Source of the DNA: Plectrocnemia conspersa
Taxonomy: Eukaryota > Arthropoda > Insecta > Trichoptera > Polycentropodidae
Length of the DNA stretch: 64,000 nucleotides
Reading direction: 5' to 3'
Assembly (NCBI GenBank): GCA_009617715.1
Contig: VTFK01000123.1
Coordinates: 496,001 to 560,000, forward strand
The notes under the pieces were generated by a model. It did not search any database. It had not been told where the DNA came from and saw only the letters and a program-made list of their open reading frames with translations. The position numbers were made by a program, and so were the translations under genes. This document shows, piece by piece, positions 1 through 13,200 of the stretch (positions are counted from its first letter, which is position 1; each line of letters opens with the position of its first letter).

Positions 1-380
1 TGATATAATGCGATCTGGGAACTTTTTACGCAAAGCGTCTTATTAGAACCACATATCTTCCACGTTAATATATTCGATTTCTTGCGCCTATAACGCTCAC
101 CATCGACTATTACAGTCCGACATTCATAGTTTGCAAAAAAGTAAGGCCCAATGACGCCGCCTGACCACAATGCGCACCAAACAATCGCATTTTTGCCATT
201 TAATGCTCTCTCATGAATCATTTTACTTGCCCCATATGTGGAAGTTTTGCTTGTTAACATACCCAGAAAGGTGTAAATGTACCTCATTAGAGAAGAAAAT
301 CTCACTGCCCTATTTTGTAATTTTTGCAACATCCTTTTATCTAATTCATAATAATATATAGAGATGGCAATACTGGTAGT
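1..380. other. AT-rich DNA, nothing assigned
   Basis: No coding exon, RNA gene or clear repeat boundary recognised. The 63-residue plus-strand open frame at 170-361 looks like noise. Confidence 0.5.
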
Positions 381-385
381 ACCGA

Positions 386-1060
386 TCAGGGACGTCATTT
401 TAGAATTTTCCAGGGGGTAGGACGAAAATTGGTCAGTCAGTGGTCGTTTTTTAATATTTCGAATTTATAAAGACTCTCTGTATTTCATTAAATCACATTT
501 TTCTGACCAAATCCATTAAATGATGTCTCTGTATAGAATCTACATCAAACGCTGTAAAATCGTGCCGTCGCAGTGGATCTCAGATATCTTGCGTTCATCT
601 TAATACTTTTTATTACAATATTACGATTTACAATAAGTGAGAATCGAATAAATTATATCTAAACCGAATTTTGAGCAATAGGAGGGCGCAAAAAACAATT
701 ATCCCTTCTCAGAAGTCAAAAATCCACGTCAAAAGCAATAAAATCGTGTCGGTGCCGTTGCAGTGGGAACGCTCGATAACGAATGTCTGTCTGTACTTCT
801 TCTTTCGCTTATTTTTCCCTAAGAGATGAGTTGAGTTAGTTTGTACTTTGGACTTGAGCTAGTGAGTCATGATGGGTTTGGTTAATTCGTGTAGATTAGG
901 TTTGGGTTTTAACAGCAAGTGTACGTTTCGCAACTGTTAAATTAAGTATCATAGACATTTTAGAGCAGCATATAATTTCACTAGCGCCTATCATTTAAAT
1001 TATATTTTCAAAAGGCCAAATTGTCTAGGACTAAAACGGTTATGCAGTATATTTTTACTT
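386..1060 (+). repeat. dispersed fold-back repeat family, copy 1
   Basis: Starts CAGGGACGTCATTTTAG and contains GGTCAGTCAGTGGTCGTT, CAATAGGAGGGCGCAAAAAA near 680 and GTGGGAACGCTCG near 763. It ends near GAGCAGCATATAATTTCACT. The same order of blocks recurs at 54.56-55.36 kb, and part of it is inverted at about 10.0-10.4 kb. No protein is encoded; it is probably a non-autonomous element. Confidence 0.6.
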
Positions 1061-4000
1061 TCTTAGCAGACCTGATAATAAACATTTTTCCTTATACTTA
1101 ACTCAACCAGTGTATTCTTAGATTAAATCATCGATTCAATGAAAGCTTTGTTACAAAATTGCTAGTAGCATTTGCTTTTATTTTCTTTTCCTAGTAAATC
1201 TGACTACATGGAGAGATCTTGTCGCGTGATTTGACAAGACGAACCGTCAACGTCAAATCAGACATGTCACCATCATGTGGAAGAAATGCGTTCATCACGC
1301 CGTCTGAATGCAACACAATAGTTCAAAGCTGCGTGATAAATATGTAAGGCATAAGAACAATGAGTGCCGTTTGGATAAAACCACATTCCTCCGCGGCCTT
1401 TTATATCACTATACTTTTACGTAGGAAACATATTATCCAGATTAATATAAACCAAAAACAATTCTGAGATAATTACAATTCTCATGCAAAATTTATGACT
1501 TCACCGTCATAATTCATCGCCGATAGGTCGCAAGAGTGGGCAGAGATCTTTGGACTAATGAGGGCATCGGCTTCTTTCAAAGTGATTGCATAACATCTTC
1601 AAAAATAGCTAAAAAGAGCGTCTCTATTAAAACTCCGTCTTATTCGTACCTGCTATCGTAGACATTTTACATTTAGATTTATTGTATATAATTGATAGGG
1701 CTCTATATACTCGTCGCATCGTGGGAAAAATCTATGGAAACTATTCTAAATGCTCATGTTATTCAGATCACGTGCAATACGCTTAGTACATTCACTTAAA
1801 ACATGCATTTATATGCTTAATTGTACATTTTTGCTGTGATTCATAGATGAATACTGACATTAATTGAAAAGAACGTATATGGGTCCAATCGATCAAAGAA
1901 GACAACTTATAAAATGTTGTTTCAAAAGTTTCTGAACTTTTATATTAGTACGTCAATGAGACGTTATAGCTATAGAATCTGTCTGACAGATTTCATTAAT
2001 TACTTATGCCTTAATGATTTATTAAAGCATAAGTAATTAATGAATAAAAAATATTCAAAGCTTAAATTTTTGTCTAAAAGTATTTTGTATTTCGTTTTTA
2101 TGATCAAAATCAAACAAAAAATATCGACTTAATAAATATAAGCCCTTTCCTTATAATGACCTATTTTTTTGATATTGCTTAGATCGTCCTTCTCTGAGGA
2201 GAATTGTTTTCCTCAAAAATGTCCTCCGTTGATCACATTTTGTCCTTCTTTATCCATATTTCTCGAACACAAATGTCCAAGATGACCTTTTTTATCTCTC
2301 GCAACAATTTTTTCTCCTCAAACAAAAATTTCCGAGATGCCCTTTTTATTTTAAGTGTCCTTTGGTCATCTTAATATACTACATGGTATGTACCCCGAAA
2401 GTGAAAGTCATACAAGTGTTTCACTGGTCCTTCGACGCCTCAATAAGATCAGTTTTACGAACATATAGTCATGTACTGATTAAAAATGATTTGTATTATT
2501 ATTTTATAATTAATAAAGCTCCCAGTGAAATTTTAAATTATTTATTTATACAAAAACGATTTTTTATTCAAATACTAAATGCTATATAATTAAACAAAAT
2601 TGTGCTGCTATATAATTTTATCATCATTAAATACTCTTTATTATGCATTTATATATATTTTTTAATCCTAAATTAATAATAAGCGGTTTTCGGGAAAATA
2701 AACCAATTGATCACCGTCGCCGGCATAACGCACAGGCAGAACAGGCACCCGGCAATGGCAGCTAATTTTTTTTAAGATTATATGTATTGTTTATTTACAT
2801 AGATTCGCTAAAATATTATGTAAATAACAACATTATTCACCGAGAAATTTCGTATTTACTTCAACAATAATAATGTCGAAGTATCAGCGAATTAGTCTTT
2901 CTATTGATTTAATAATTGTGTTGATATTTTTATTTAATATTAATCCACTCACTATGAAAACGAGTTTAAAGATTAGAATACTACTTTTTAATCCAGTGTT
3001 ATATAATATATTAATATCACTCATTTTTTTCATTCTAATTTATTACTGGTGACACTTCTCGGTGGACTTGTGTAATGAATATTTTATCAACATGCATACG
3101 AAGTTGTAAAAAATCAATAAGTGTCAAGTGGCAAATCGAGTATGTAATATTCCATCATCGCTATAATAACGCGTCAATGTGTCAACATTAATTTCATAAT
3201 TCCTGTAATACAGGGCGAATGTGGGTCATTCTCATTTGTGCCATATCGAATCGATGGCGCTTATCAGTCGGTCATACAAAGTCTAACAGCTAAACAAACT
3301 CGGTTTGAAGTGCGGTTGCACAATAAACAGTATGTAGGTATAACGCCCACCATGTTTTCACAGTTTAACCACAACTAAATAAATTATTTTATAGTTCGCA
3401 TAACATAAAACACGATAATTCAAACTGCTTGGTATTCAGCAGAAAATATTTGTGAATGAAAACCAGTCAATTCTTTAGATTTAAAAAAAAATATAAAAAT
3501 ATGCAATTCTACAATTCTATATAAATATATCATAGATTAATAAATTTAGCTCGCATGTATCCGTTGGTTCAGCAAAAAAAATTAGAAATACACATTTGCC
3601 TTACATCGAATTGCATCTTTGTATGTATCATCTGATACTATCGGATGATCGCCCACAGATGTCCACCTGGAAGTTACGCTTTCACCAAGGCAAATATCGG
3701 AGAAGGAGCTAAACAATTATGTTATTGGTCCTTAATTATCATTCTTTTCTATTCATCCAAGCTTCGTCTAAGGACCAGTCTAAAGGACTTCATCACTCAC
3801 TTACTCACGCACTCACTCGAATCAAATATTACTATAATTTAGATATTGTGTTTAAAAATGATGCCGAGTAATCAGGAAAACTACATTTTATAAAAAAAAA
3901 TTCACTGACTTTAAACAATAATTAAAACGTTTAAAACAGCACCAATTCTATAACGGATTTCAGAAACGCAATCGCGTGTGACTTTAAAAGACTCGCCAGC

Positions 4001-4330
4001 GTAATTCATAAAATTTAAAATCTAGTGTATTTTACGCACACGTGCATTTCACTATAGTTAAAAAAATAATAGTGACAAAAACTAGTATTATTGTACAGAA
4101 TAGTCTAAAATATTTTAGAAAAATGGGCATATTATTTATATATGGTATATAAGTTTGTCTCATGTGCGACACAGAATAACCAAAAATTCTGTTAAATATT
4201 AAACTAAATAAAGCTAAATATATTATTTTTAATTTAAGAAAAATAAATACACTCATATTTCATGTATACGAAAAAAGTAATTCAATGAAGAGATTTTTTC
4301 TGCTGGCAACACACACAGCTTCGGAAAAAA
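1060..4330. other. AT-rich intergenic DNA
   Basis: No gene recognised. It contains a perfect 18 bp inverted repeat at 1,992-2,044. The short open frames are low-complexity noise. Confidence 0.5.
1992..2044. repeat. perfect 18 bp inverted repeat
   Basis: Arms at 1,992-2,009 (TTCATTAATTACTTATGC) and 2,027-2,044 are exact complements around a 17-base AT-rich spacer. Confidence 0.8.
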
Positions 4331-4720
4331 TTTAAATTGAAAACTTGTACCGCGCGTTATGCAATCTAGTGACACAGCCGGTATCACGAATCTGGGTTAA
4401 ACGTTGCATTTTATTGCCCGCACAAAGAGACAATGAGAAACGAGATCGACCTCTTGCCCAGAACGCTCCTACGACCCGGTTCACGATCCTAACCTTAATT
4501 GGGTCGTCGACCCCGAGACAACTAACTAACTGCCCTTTGTCTACTTTTACGGACATTGCGCATTTTGAAAATAGTTCAAAGTAGTCGATTTATCGTCAAA
4601 GGAGGCGATGGGGCGAAAAGCGCTCTCATAACCTAGAAATCGATTGGAAAACGTCAAAGGAAAAAAACAGCGAAAAAAGATGGCCGCCAATCAGTGGTAC
4701 CAATTAAAAATGTTTTAAAA
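4330..4720. promoter_or_regulatory. GC-richer island with promoter-like motifs
   Basis: A higher-GC stretch in AT-rich DNA with open frames on both strands (74-79 aa) and no recognised protein. Near 4,675-4,695 it has AAGATGGCCGCCAATC, combining a GCCGCCATCTT-type (Pho/YY1-like) and a CCAAT-like motif. It could be a promoter or a short exon. Confidence 0.25.
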
Positions 4721-4774
4721 GCAATTCAATTTTCTTTCGTTACTGTAAATTAAAGTCATAACTTAAATAAACTT

Positions 4775-5390
4775 TTGGTCAGAATCAAAATCAAATCTCA
4801 GTCAAAATTGTATTAACCGCCTGGTCATAATTATATTATTCAGGGTTAGAATAAAAATAGCATACAGTCAGAATAAAAATATTGGAATTAAAATAATGAA
4901 TGGTCATAATTATATTATTCAAGGTCAAATATATTAAATGGTTAGAATAAAAATATTATAACGACATTATAAAAATAAAGGACGATCATGTGAAATAAAA
5001 AATATTAAGAGAATTATAATTATAAGTGGGCAATAAATTATATATTTTATAAATATCTTATAAAACTTTTTAAGTGAACACCCCATGAATAACTCTCAAC
5101 AATTTAATTATATGTAGGGTGCGAAGGTATCCAAAACGACGAACGAAGCGGGAATAAAGACAGAGCAGCAGCAGAGAGCACGCTTGGCTTGTTGTATTGA
5201 CATCCGATAATGTTGCGAGTCGAACCAAAAAAGTTGGCCCTCAAACACCTTGATAATGACCATTATTATTATACTGACCATCTGTCAACATAAAACTGGC
5301 AAAATAATTCTTAACATTTAAAATAAATTCTGACCCATGTACTATAAATTCTCACCGCAACCATATTAAAATTCTGATCCGAAAAATACG
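4775..5390. repeat. degenerate GGTCAGAAT motif array, inverted halves
   Basis: About eight degenerate copies of GGTCAGAATAAAAAT lie in plus orientation at 4,775-4,955, including a near-duplicate pair of TGGTCATAATTATATTATTC at about 4,833 and 4,911. The complement (ATTCTGACC and variants) recurs at 5,250-5,385. A GC-richer core sits between them at about 5,105-5,240. Confidence 0.5.
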
Positions 5391-5399
5391 AGCCTAAAT

Positions 5400-6820
5400 T
5401 AAATACGTTATTTTAAGACTTTAATTCAGTTTTTCGATATTTAAATACATATGTATATATGGTTGATACTAAATTAGAATACCATATTTTATGGATCTTA
5501 ATAAAATATGCTTTCAAGTAGAATACTTTAATGTTTATCCTTGAAAATAATAATTTAAGAATAGTGACATTCTAATGTTTATACTTAGCGTTGGTGTGTT
5601 TATACAATAAATCTATCAACAGAACGTCTTAAAGATCTTTAACTGAAGTTTTAAGTACCGTTGAAATATTCAAGTTTATAGGTCGTAATTAAAGACTATA
5701 AACAATAAATAGTATCTATGCAATCCATGGCACACTTAAAATAGCTTACTATTATGGGTTAATATTATTTTTAATTATAATAACAAAACTAGTACAGACG
5801 ATGACCTACAAAACATGTAAATTACAATAAACGAGCGTTGTATACGATAAGAATAATTTTATGATTGTCTAACAGGACTCGAATATGCGCACAATACAGC
5901 GTTTGCAGATTTCTACTGTTGTTTATCAAAATTGGTCATGTGCCACACATCCTGTTACATGTGTTGTTTTATTGATAATAATATCACATCGCAATCTCTT
6001 TGATCGAATGATACCGGCGCTATGTAAATATTTATAGAAGAAAGATGTTCTGCACGTAATAATATTAATAGAAAGCCATAAAGTTTCGTTACAGCATCTT
6101 AGAATCTGAAATAGCATTTCCTGGAATATATTTGGAAGGTGGAAAAATAATAATTGCCAATAATTCATAGAACGCGAATAGCATTTAGAATATTAGGATA
6201 AGAAATCGGGTCAATGGGAAAAAAAGTCGAACATTTCCAATAATTTAATTAAACTCCACCTCCTTTAATTTTACATCTTTTTAATTAAAGAGCTATAAGA
6301 AACATGAGTATACAACAATTTTGTACATTTATTTCAACTGTATAATTTGCTTTTAGATAGTGTCGAATTTATTTTAACAAAAAAAAAACGATAAAATAAA
6401 CTTTTTAAAACTGATATTTTCCGAAGATAAAAAAAAATACTTTAAATTATTTTTTTTATAATCGATTATGATATATTATACTATTCTATCTAGTACCTAT
6501 ATATTTTATTACTTTAGATCTGAATTTTGTGCTCTAGGTTATAATTATGATTTTTTAACATTCTGTATTAAAATCTCTACAAATAAAATTGCTTTTTTAT
6601 TGTAGTGATTTTATATAATTGATGGCGTAACTAGTTTTTATTCTGTAATGTAAAAATTTAAATGTGGAGCCAAAAAGCAGTATTAAATGCATTGTGTACT
6701 ATAGTTTATTTTAATAAAGCATTTTTTTATTTGTAGTAATTGTAATTAAAAAATTCAGTTCCACAAAGTTAATAAGAATTAAATTGATGTCTCTACATGT
6801 AACACAGAATCAGTGAAATT
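5400..6820. other. AT-rich intergenic DNA
   Basis: No gene recognised. The 80-codon minus frame at 5,926-6,168 has no recognisable features. Confidence 0.5.
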
Positions 6821-6822
6821 GT

Positions 6823-7777
6823 TTATTGCATAAAATGGTCAAAAATTTGTCTAATTCATGAAAAATGCAAGCCCATTGCTTCATTAGTGAATTAGGCAAA
6901 CTATCTACCGAATGCGTGAATTAGGCAGAACTTGTTTTGCTTATTTCATGAATTGAAAAAAATAGGTAGTAGCGCTCCTGTGATTTTTTCCTAATTAGAT
7001 CAAATGTCATTTCACTATATACAAATAAATTAATCAATAAATATAGTAATATTCATCTTCATTTAGAATGGAAAAAAGTCAAGAACTATAAACATGATGA
7101 CGTTCAAATTTTATTAACAGATATTTTCATGATTTATACAGTAAGTGTATGGTCGATTTTTAATCTGTTATGGTGTAACTGTTATGACAGGCTAAGTGCG
7201 ATAGTAGCGCTCCGGTGGTGCTTTTCGTAACTATACCAAATATCATTTGATTATTTAAAAATATATCAATCACTAATCATCAAAATGCCAAAAAATCTAG
7301 AACTATAAATATGACGACATACAAATGTTATTAACAGGTGCGAGCTAGCGCTGGTCAGAACAGTTAACACCCCGTGATTCGTTGCAGAGGATTATTCATG
7401 GGGTATTCACTGTTCTGACTAACCTTTCCGACAGTTACATGAAGAACTTATTATATTTTAAATCATTAAATTATAATATATCTGCCATTCTCCCGGCATC
7501 AGTTACACAACAGATAAAGAATAAGTTCATGGAACACTATTTTTAACGACACTACTATTCACACACATTACAGGACCATAAAATTCGAACCTTTCAATAA
7601 ACGCGACGTTTCGCAATTGTCAAAAATAACATTTGACATGGTTTCAAAAAACACTACTGGAGCGCTACTGTCTCATTGACTCAATGCATTCTACAGATAA
7701 TTTACCTAATTCATGAATAAAGTAACGGACTTGCACTTTTCATGAATTGGGCAATTTTTTGCCCTTTCGCGCAATAA
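6823..7777. mobile_element. non-autonomous TIR element, about 955 bp
   Basis: Terminal inverted repeats of about 85 bp: TTATTGC...TCTAATTCATGAAAAATGC at the left and its complement at about 7,690-7,777. The subterminal motif TAGTAGCGCTCC recurs at about 6,968 and 7,203, and inverted near 7,657. An internal hairpin (7,353-7,419) pairs GTCAGAACAGTTAACACCCC with its near complement. No transposase frame, so it is MITE-like. Confidence 0.65.
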
Positions 7778-7779
7778 GT

Positions 7780-8970
7780 AATATATACCTACTATGTGAA
7801 TGGGTAATAAAAATAACATTAATTTTATTCAAAGTATTTTTTTTTGTAGGGACTTAAATTTTAAAAATCTATTCTGCAAATGTTGAAAGTACTTCACTTG
7901 TTTCTATTATAGTATTTTTTAAATGAAGATACATTTATAAAAGCTGCCATTTTGAATCAAGATAGTGAATGAACTTAATCGGGATAATTTTGGGTTCATT
8001 TTTTCAGAACAGTCTTACTTATGCAAGATTTATATTTCCAAAGCCCATATTTTTTTAATAGCCGCCATTTTAAAGTAAGATGCCGGATCAGAATCACATT
8101 TACAAGAACTATTTTTAAGAAATGTTTCGAGTTGATACGATTAAAATTACGTAAAATTAGTTTATTTTAATCAAGCACAAAAACGCCATTGATTTGATAG
8201 GTACTTTGTCACAGCAAGTGTCGTAAAACAGTGAAAGTTTACAAAAATAAAAACCAGCTTTATAAAAAAATAGCTTATTCAAATTATACATATAAATTAA
8301 GTTATCTTTTATTTGTAGCAACATATATTATATACTAAATTACCTGTACTTTTTATATGATATTTATGTAATTACGATCTTTTGAAAAAGGTTTGAAAAC
8401 TATACGTATATAATAATATATATAATTTAAGCCAATTTGATAAATAATAAAATAGCTTATAATTGCTAAGTATTTTAGTCTAATATGAGGTAAAAGTAAA
8501 TAAAAATATATCTAATTATACCCCATTTTCTTTATTTTTTGTATTTAATTAATTCAAGTCACATAAAAATCAAATCGCCTATTACGTCACAGAAACACAC
8601 ATACATACATATATACATACATACAAAATCAATAAACCCTAAAGATATATAAATATGATATGAATATAAACATAATGAAAACTCACAGATTTTCCTCTCC
8701 CTTATTGATCCTCAACTCTGCGCGGCTGCGATCTTCTTTTCGGCTTTCCTTTATACTCTATGGATAGAGAAACGCATATTAAATAAGTGGAATTAATTTA
8801 AATTTATTAAAAATAAAATAAAAACAATCAATATAGTATATAAGTAAAAACAAACACTTAAATTACAGTTTTTTTTCTACATTTACTCTTGAGTTGTTCT
8901 ACTTTTACGTAAAAACATAAATAATATATGTTACTATTACTTATATTTGTTTATAGTTATTGTTAATTTT
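7780..8970. other. AT-rich intergenic DNA with CATA microsatellite
   Basis: No gene recognised. A CATACATACATATATACATA-type simple repeat lies at about 8,598-8,627. Confidence 0.5.
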
Positions 8971-9190
8971 CTAACCAGAGACGTACACGAGTTGCTCGAA
9001 TGGCGGCGTCGCTTTATTTGCTGGTTTCGCTGAGAAAGGACACAGCTTGGCGGCGCCGTCGCAGTGAATCCAAACCTTTTCTCCCATGCGCGGCGTTGTT
9101 TTGTATACATATGTAGTTACGTCATACGACGCTAAAAATGTCATAATAGAAAGTTTGGAGCGACGAGCCAACAATTCAGGATCCTATATA
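8971..9190 (-). other. unassigned exon-like segment
   Basis: A GC-richer minus-strand open frame reads LARRSKLSIMTFLASYDVTT, then YVYKTTPRMGEKVWIHCDG and AAKLCPFSAKPANK, ending QLVYVSG and stop. The composition is protein-like in an AT-rich setting. The family is not recognised. It could be a downstream exon of the same unknown gene as the 13.3 kb segment. Confidence 0.3.
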
Positions 9191-9983
9191 GCTTTTACTT
9201 GAACTTTATCCAATAAATTTTCAGGAAAACTTAAAGTAATGTACAACTTGAATTGTTTATGTGACTACATATTATATTGTACATAACAAAGCAATATCTG
9301 GTATAATGTTTAAAACGCTTATTCGCTATAAAAGTCTCCGTTATAAAGCTGAAAATGTTGTTTCTCATAGGCCTTTTGTTGCAAAAGTATTTATTTAATA
9401 ATATAATAAATTGTATTTATTTTTATTTAATAGAATATTTTTGAGTTAATTATTGCTTAGAAACACATTTCTTTTAATCGTGCAAAAACAACTCTTGCTA
9501 TGGATGATTATGCAGCTGCACCAAGTAAATGAATGGTCTGTTTCTAGAACATTTAATCCTTCGCTTATATATAGTTGATCACCAAGATATTTTTTCGCGA
9601 TTTGTCAATGGCTATCAAACATTCGTTCCCACTATTTGCGTTTTAATAATGTTTTACATAAAAACAAATTTTTCGACTTAAGAAATTAATGGAAATTAAT
9701 AACAACAGCATTTAATGCGTAAAATCTTAAACTTACACACATCACGGAAAAGTTTCTCTCAAAATAAAAGTATAAATACAAAAAAAATTTAATAGTATTA
9801 TATTGGCAAATTTTAATTATTGTACAACAATATTAGATATGTTTAATAAATTAAATAAAATGATTAACCAATTTTTGCCCCTTTGTACTATCGGTACTGC
9901 AATTCCTATACATTATGAACTAGATATTACAAAATAGGTCAAATAGTAGTCTTAAAAAAAATAGATTTACTAGTTATAAAAAT

Positions 9984-10394
9984 ATGATTGTTAGATTGGA
10001 ATCAAGTGAAGTATTGAAAATGAATGTTTCAGTCTCAGAGGAAAATAAGCGAAAGAAGAAGTGCAGTACGTCGCATTTCACAAATTGCTCCATAGTTTGT
10101 CTGCACTTCGACTTTTGTTTTAAAAATATGATAGCTATCATTACCGATACTATGCACTTTCGATATAAGAGTATTGGTCAAAGTATATTTAAACTGAATT
10201 TTGGTCAATAGGAGGGCGCAAAAACAATTAAGAAGTCAAAAATTCACGTCAAAAGCAATAAAATCGTGTCGGCGCCGTTGCAGTGGGAACGCTCGGTAAC
10301 GAGCGTTCCCACTGCGACGGTGACGGCACTATTTTATTGCTTTTGACGTGGATTTTTGACTTGTGAGAAGGGATAATTGTTTTTTACGCCCTCC
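9984..10394 (-). repeat. dispersed fold-back repeat family, copy 2, with long hairpin
   Basis: The part before the hairpin matches the complement of about 55,000-55,190. From 10,211 to 10,394 the sequence forms a hairpin with arms of about 85 and 95 bases around a GTAA loop at 10,296-10,299. Both arms carry the block GTGGGAACGCTCG / CGAGCGTTCCCAC plus the GGAGGGCGCAAAAA end. Confidence 0.7.
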
Positions 10395-10599
10395 AATTGA
10401 TCAAAATAAAAAATGACCCGAATAAGATGTGGTAAAATAACAAAATAATAAATTAATCCTACTCAGAGAAACGACATAATAAATCTGAAGATTGATGAAA
10501 ATATATAAATATAAAGATAATCATATGATCGCGGAAGAAATGAATACATTTAGAGTATAAAAGAGATTGTGAATTCACTACTTCAGTTCAATCAATTAT

Positions 10600-12300
10600 T
10601 TACCATAATGAAACATTTTATGTAAAATTTGGAGAATCTAAATCAATATCTTTAAATAATATTCCCAACATAACTTGTAAATTAAAAAAGGAACCAGTAC
10701 TATTGAATTGGATGTAAATAAAATTAATAAAACATGGGAAATACTAGGAGCTAAATTACATTATTGAGTTAATAAAGCATTCTCCGAAGGAGATACCTGA
10801 TACCTGATAATTAAAGATTGGTACTAGCATTATATCTATATCTTAAATAAATTATAGTGAAAAGGTTGAGGAAATAAGACCAATTAAGAAGTTGCCTTAT
10901 ATGTGAAAGGTGAAGGTAGAAGTATACATCAAACTTTGGCGATGGGAGGTGACGGATGGCAATTAGTTACAGATTGAGCCGCTGTTGTAGTATTTTTATT
11001 TAAGATTTGAAATTACATATTATTTATATAAATGAATGAGTGGATGGTGCTAGGGTTCCTCACCGGCCGTACGAACCCGCCGAGTCGCCAAAAGAAAGTG
11101 TATCCGTCACGCCAGTGTTACCAGAGTGCCGCCAAGTTTTGGCCATAATAAAACCTAAATAAATATACATATAAGTAGGCTCCTGACAAAACAATTAAAG
11201 GATTTTATTATATCACAAAACAGATTAATATTTTAAAAACATAAAACAAAAAGTTAAAATAAATTATGCTTATTCCAAAGAGAAAATAACATCTCACGGT
11301 GCAACTAAGTTCCATTGTTGTATATAATATATAATAATGATATAATTAATAATATAGAAAAATGTTAAATACATCTGTTTGCAGACGACATTTTAATTTA
11401 TTGTATATGTGATAATGTTAAAGAAGTTGTAGATAAATTTAATAACGAATTGAGTATAATAGAAAGTTGGTTAAAAATAATGAACTTTAACTAAATGAGA
11501 ATAAAACTAAGTATATGTTTATTAATTATAAAGATATATTAGATTATAATATAAAAATAGTTATAGATTACTCTATTTTAGAAATAGTTGATAATATAAA
11601 ATATTTACGAGTAATTGTAGACAAAAAAAAATTTTAAGGGACAGTGTAATTACACAATCAATTTTTTTTGTAGAAAAATGGGTATATTAACTAGGCTGAG
11701 AAATAAAGTATAAATACAAAAAATCTACAATAGAATTATAATGCCTCACTTTAATTATTGTCTAAAAATATTATATACGCTTGAATTAAAAGATAAAACG
11801 ATATTGCAAAAATCACAAAATAGGACAATGAGAGTAATTTTAAATAAAAATTGATTTACTAATTGTAGAAGAAAGATTTGAATGCTACTTCTTATTTTTA
11901 TTTCTTAGATATTCAAGAAATATTGCGGGTTAATGTTTTTGTATTTATAAATAAGTTAGAAAATAATATGTTACCAGAGTTTTTAATAAGTATTTAATAA
12001 TAAATAAAGATGTGCGTAGATGTTATACTAGAAATAGAGATAGTTTAAGAATAGTCGGGTATAAGAAAACAAGTACGGCCAGGGAATCATTGTACGGAGA
12101 TGTAAATTGGTATAATAATATTCCTAGAACAATCCGCAAATATAAAAATGTAGCGAGTGTTCCGTTATAATGGAATAAGCACCTGCGAACATTAAGAAAT
12201 AAATCTAGGCTCCCACAAAGGCTATTTTTATTTTAGGTTTATGTTTATATTATGTTTTATATGTGTGTTTCGGTTATATTTTTTTAATGTATAAACAATT
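10600..12300 (+). pseudogene. degenerate non-LTR retrotransposon reverse transcriptase
   Basis: RT landmarks in broken plus frames: a KAFSEGD-like segment near 10,780, EEIRPIKKLP near 10,868-10,897 (RPI-type motif) and LFADDILIYC at 11,375-11,404 (motif C with the catalytic DD). Then KTKYMFINYK and VDNIKYLRVIVD, as in LINE RTs. The motif C spacing of about 500 bp is normal. Many stops and shifts show it is dead. The clade cannot be fixed by eye. Confidence 0.75.
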
Positions 12301-13200
12301 TGCTAAATAAATTAATAAGATAATAATAACTTACTACCAGATACTCTGCACTTGGGACACGCTAGAGTTCATCCAAACTAGCATCAGGCAGAGCTACGCC
12401 GATTATCGACCGAGACTTAGAAGACCGAGGAATCCGTCGTTTCACACTTCACGTCAACCTTAATCAAGCTACGAAATTCGATCTTTGGATATGACTGGAT
12501 TCTGCGTAGTACTACGAACATAAGTAATTACACAAATTGTGTGGGATTTAAATCGGTTTGGATAAATGAATTCTTTAATATTTAAATAAGTAATTGCGCC
12601 TCTGAATCAATACCCCTGTCTTACCGAGAATAGTACAGTTAGAATTGCGCAACGAGCGATGCGGTGTAAAACCTATCTATATAGTTGCTCGTTTGACCCA
12701 TTTCTACGAATGCACCAAAACGCGATGCCACTCAATTTTAATGTTAAATATATATAAATATACGATCATGGCCAACAATCGATCGATCTATGACGAACGT
12801 CAAGTGGATCGTCGGCCATTTGATCTTGCTAAATTGTCTTTGTATAAAATAAGCAATGGCCAACAATCAATAGATTACGACAAACGTCAAATAGATTTTT
12901 GCACATTTTATCTTGTGTATGAAAAAAAAGCGCTCTGAAGCGAAAAGCCGTATTTATGAATTCGATCAATACTTACGCGCATGCGCCTTGCGACGCGAAC
13001 TCAGCTGATCGAAGCGCATAACTTTGTGGCGACTTTGGGTTATGTAATGAATTAAAACGCAAGTTTAATTTTTTAGGTAATAATAATGTTTTAATAATAG
13101 TGGTAGGTAGTTACACACAGGGTAAACATACAATAGTATTTGCAATATATACAAAATATATACAGAAGTAGTTTTTATATCTAAAAGTTAAACCATGATC
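12300..13200. other. intergenic DNA with short tandem duplication
   Basis: A direct repeat of about 86 bp at 12,771-12,930, each unit opening GGCCAACAATCgATcgat-like, gives a spurious 97-codon plus frame. A GC-richer stretch at 12,340-12,500 has no recognised content. Confidence 0.45.

Noticed and set aside
8590..8630. CRISPR-like short repeats
   Set aside because: They are a CATA simple repeat in eukaryotic DNA, with no repeat-spacer structure.
9984..10211. 75-codon plus-strand open frame
   Set aside because: It lies entirely in a copy of the dispersed fold-back repeat and has no protein features.
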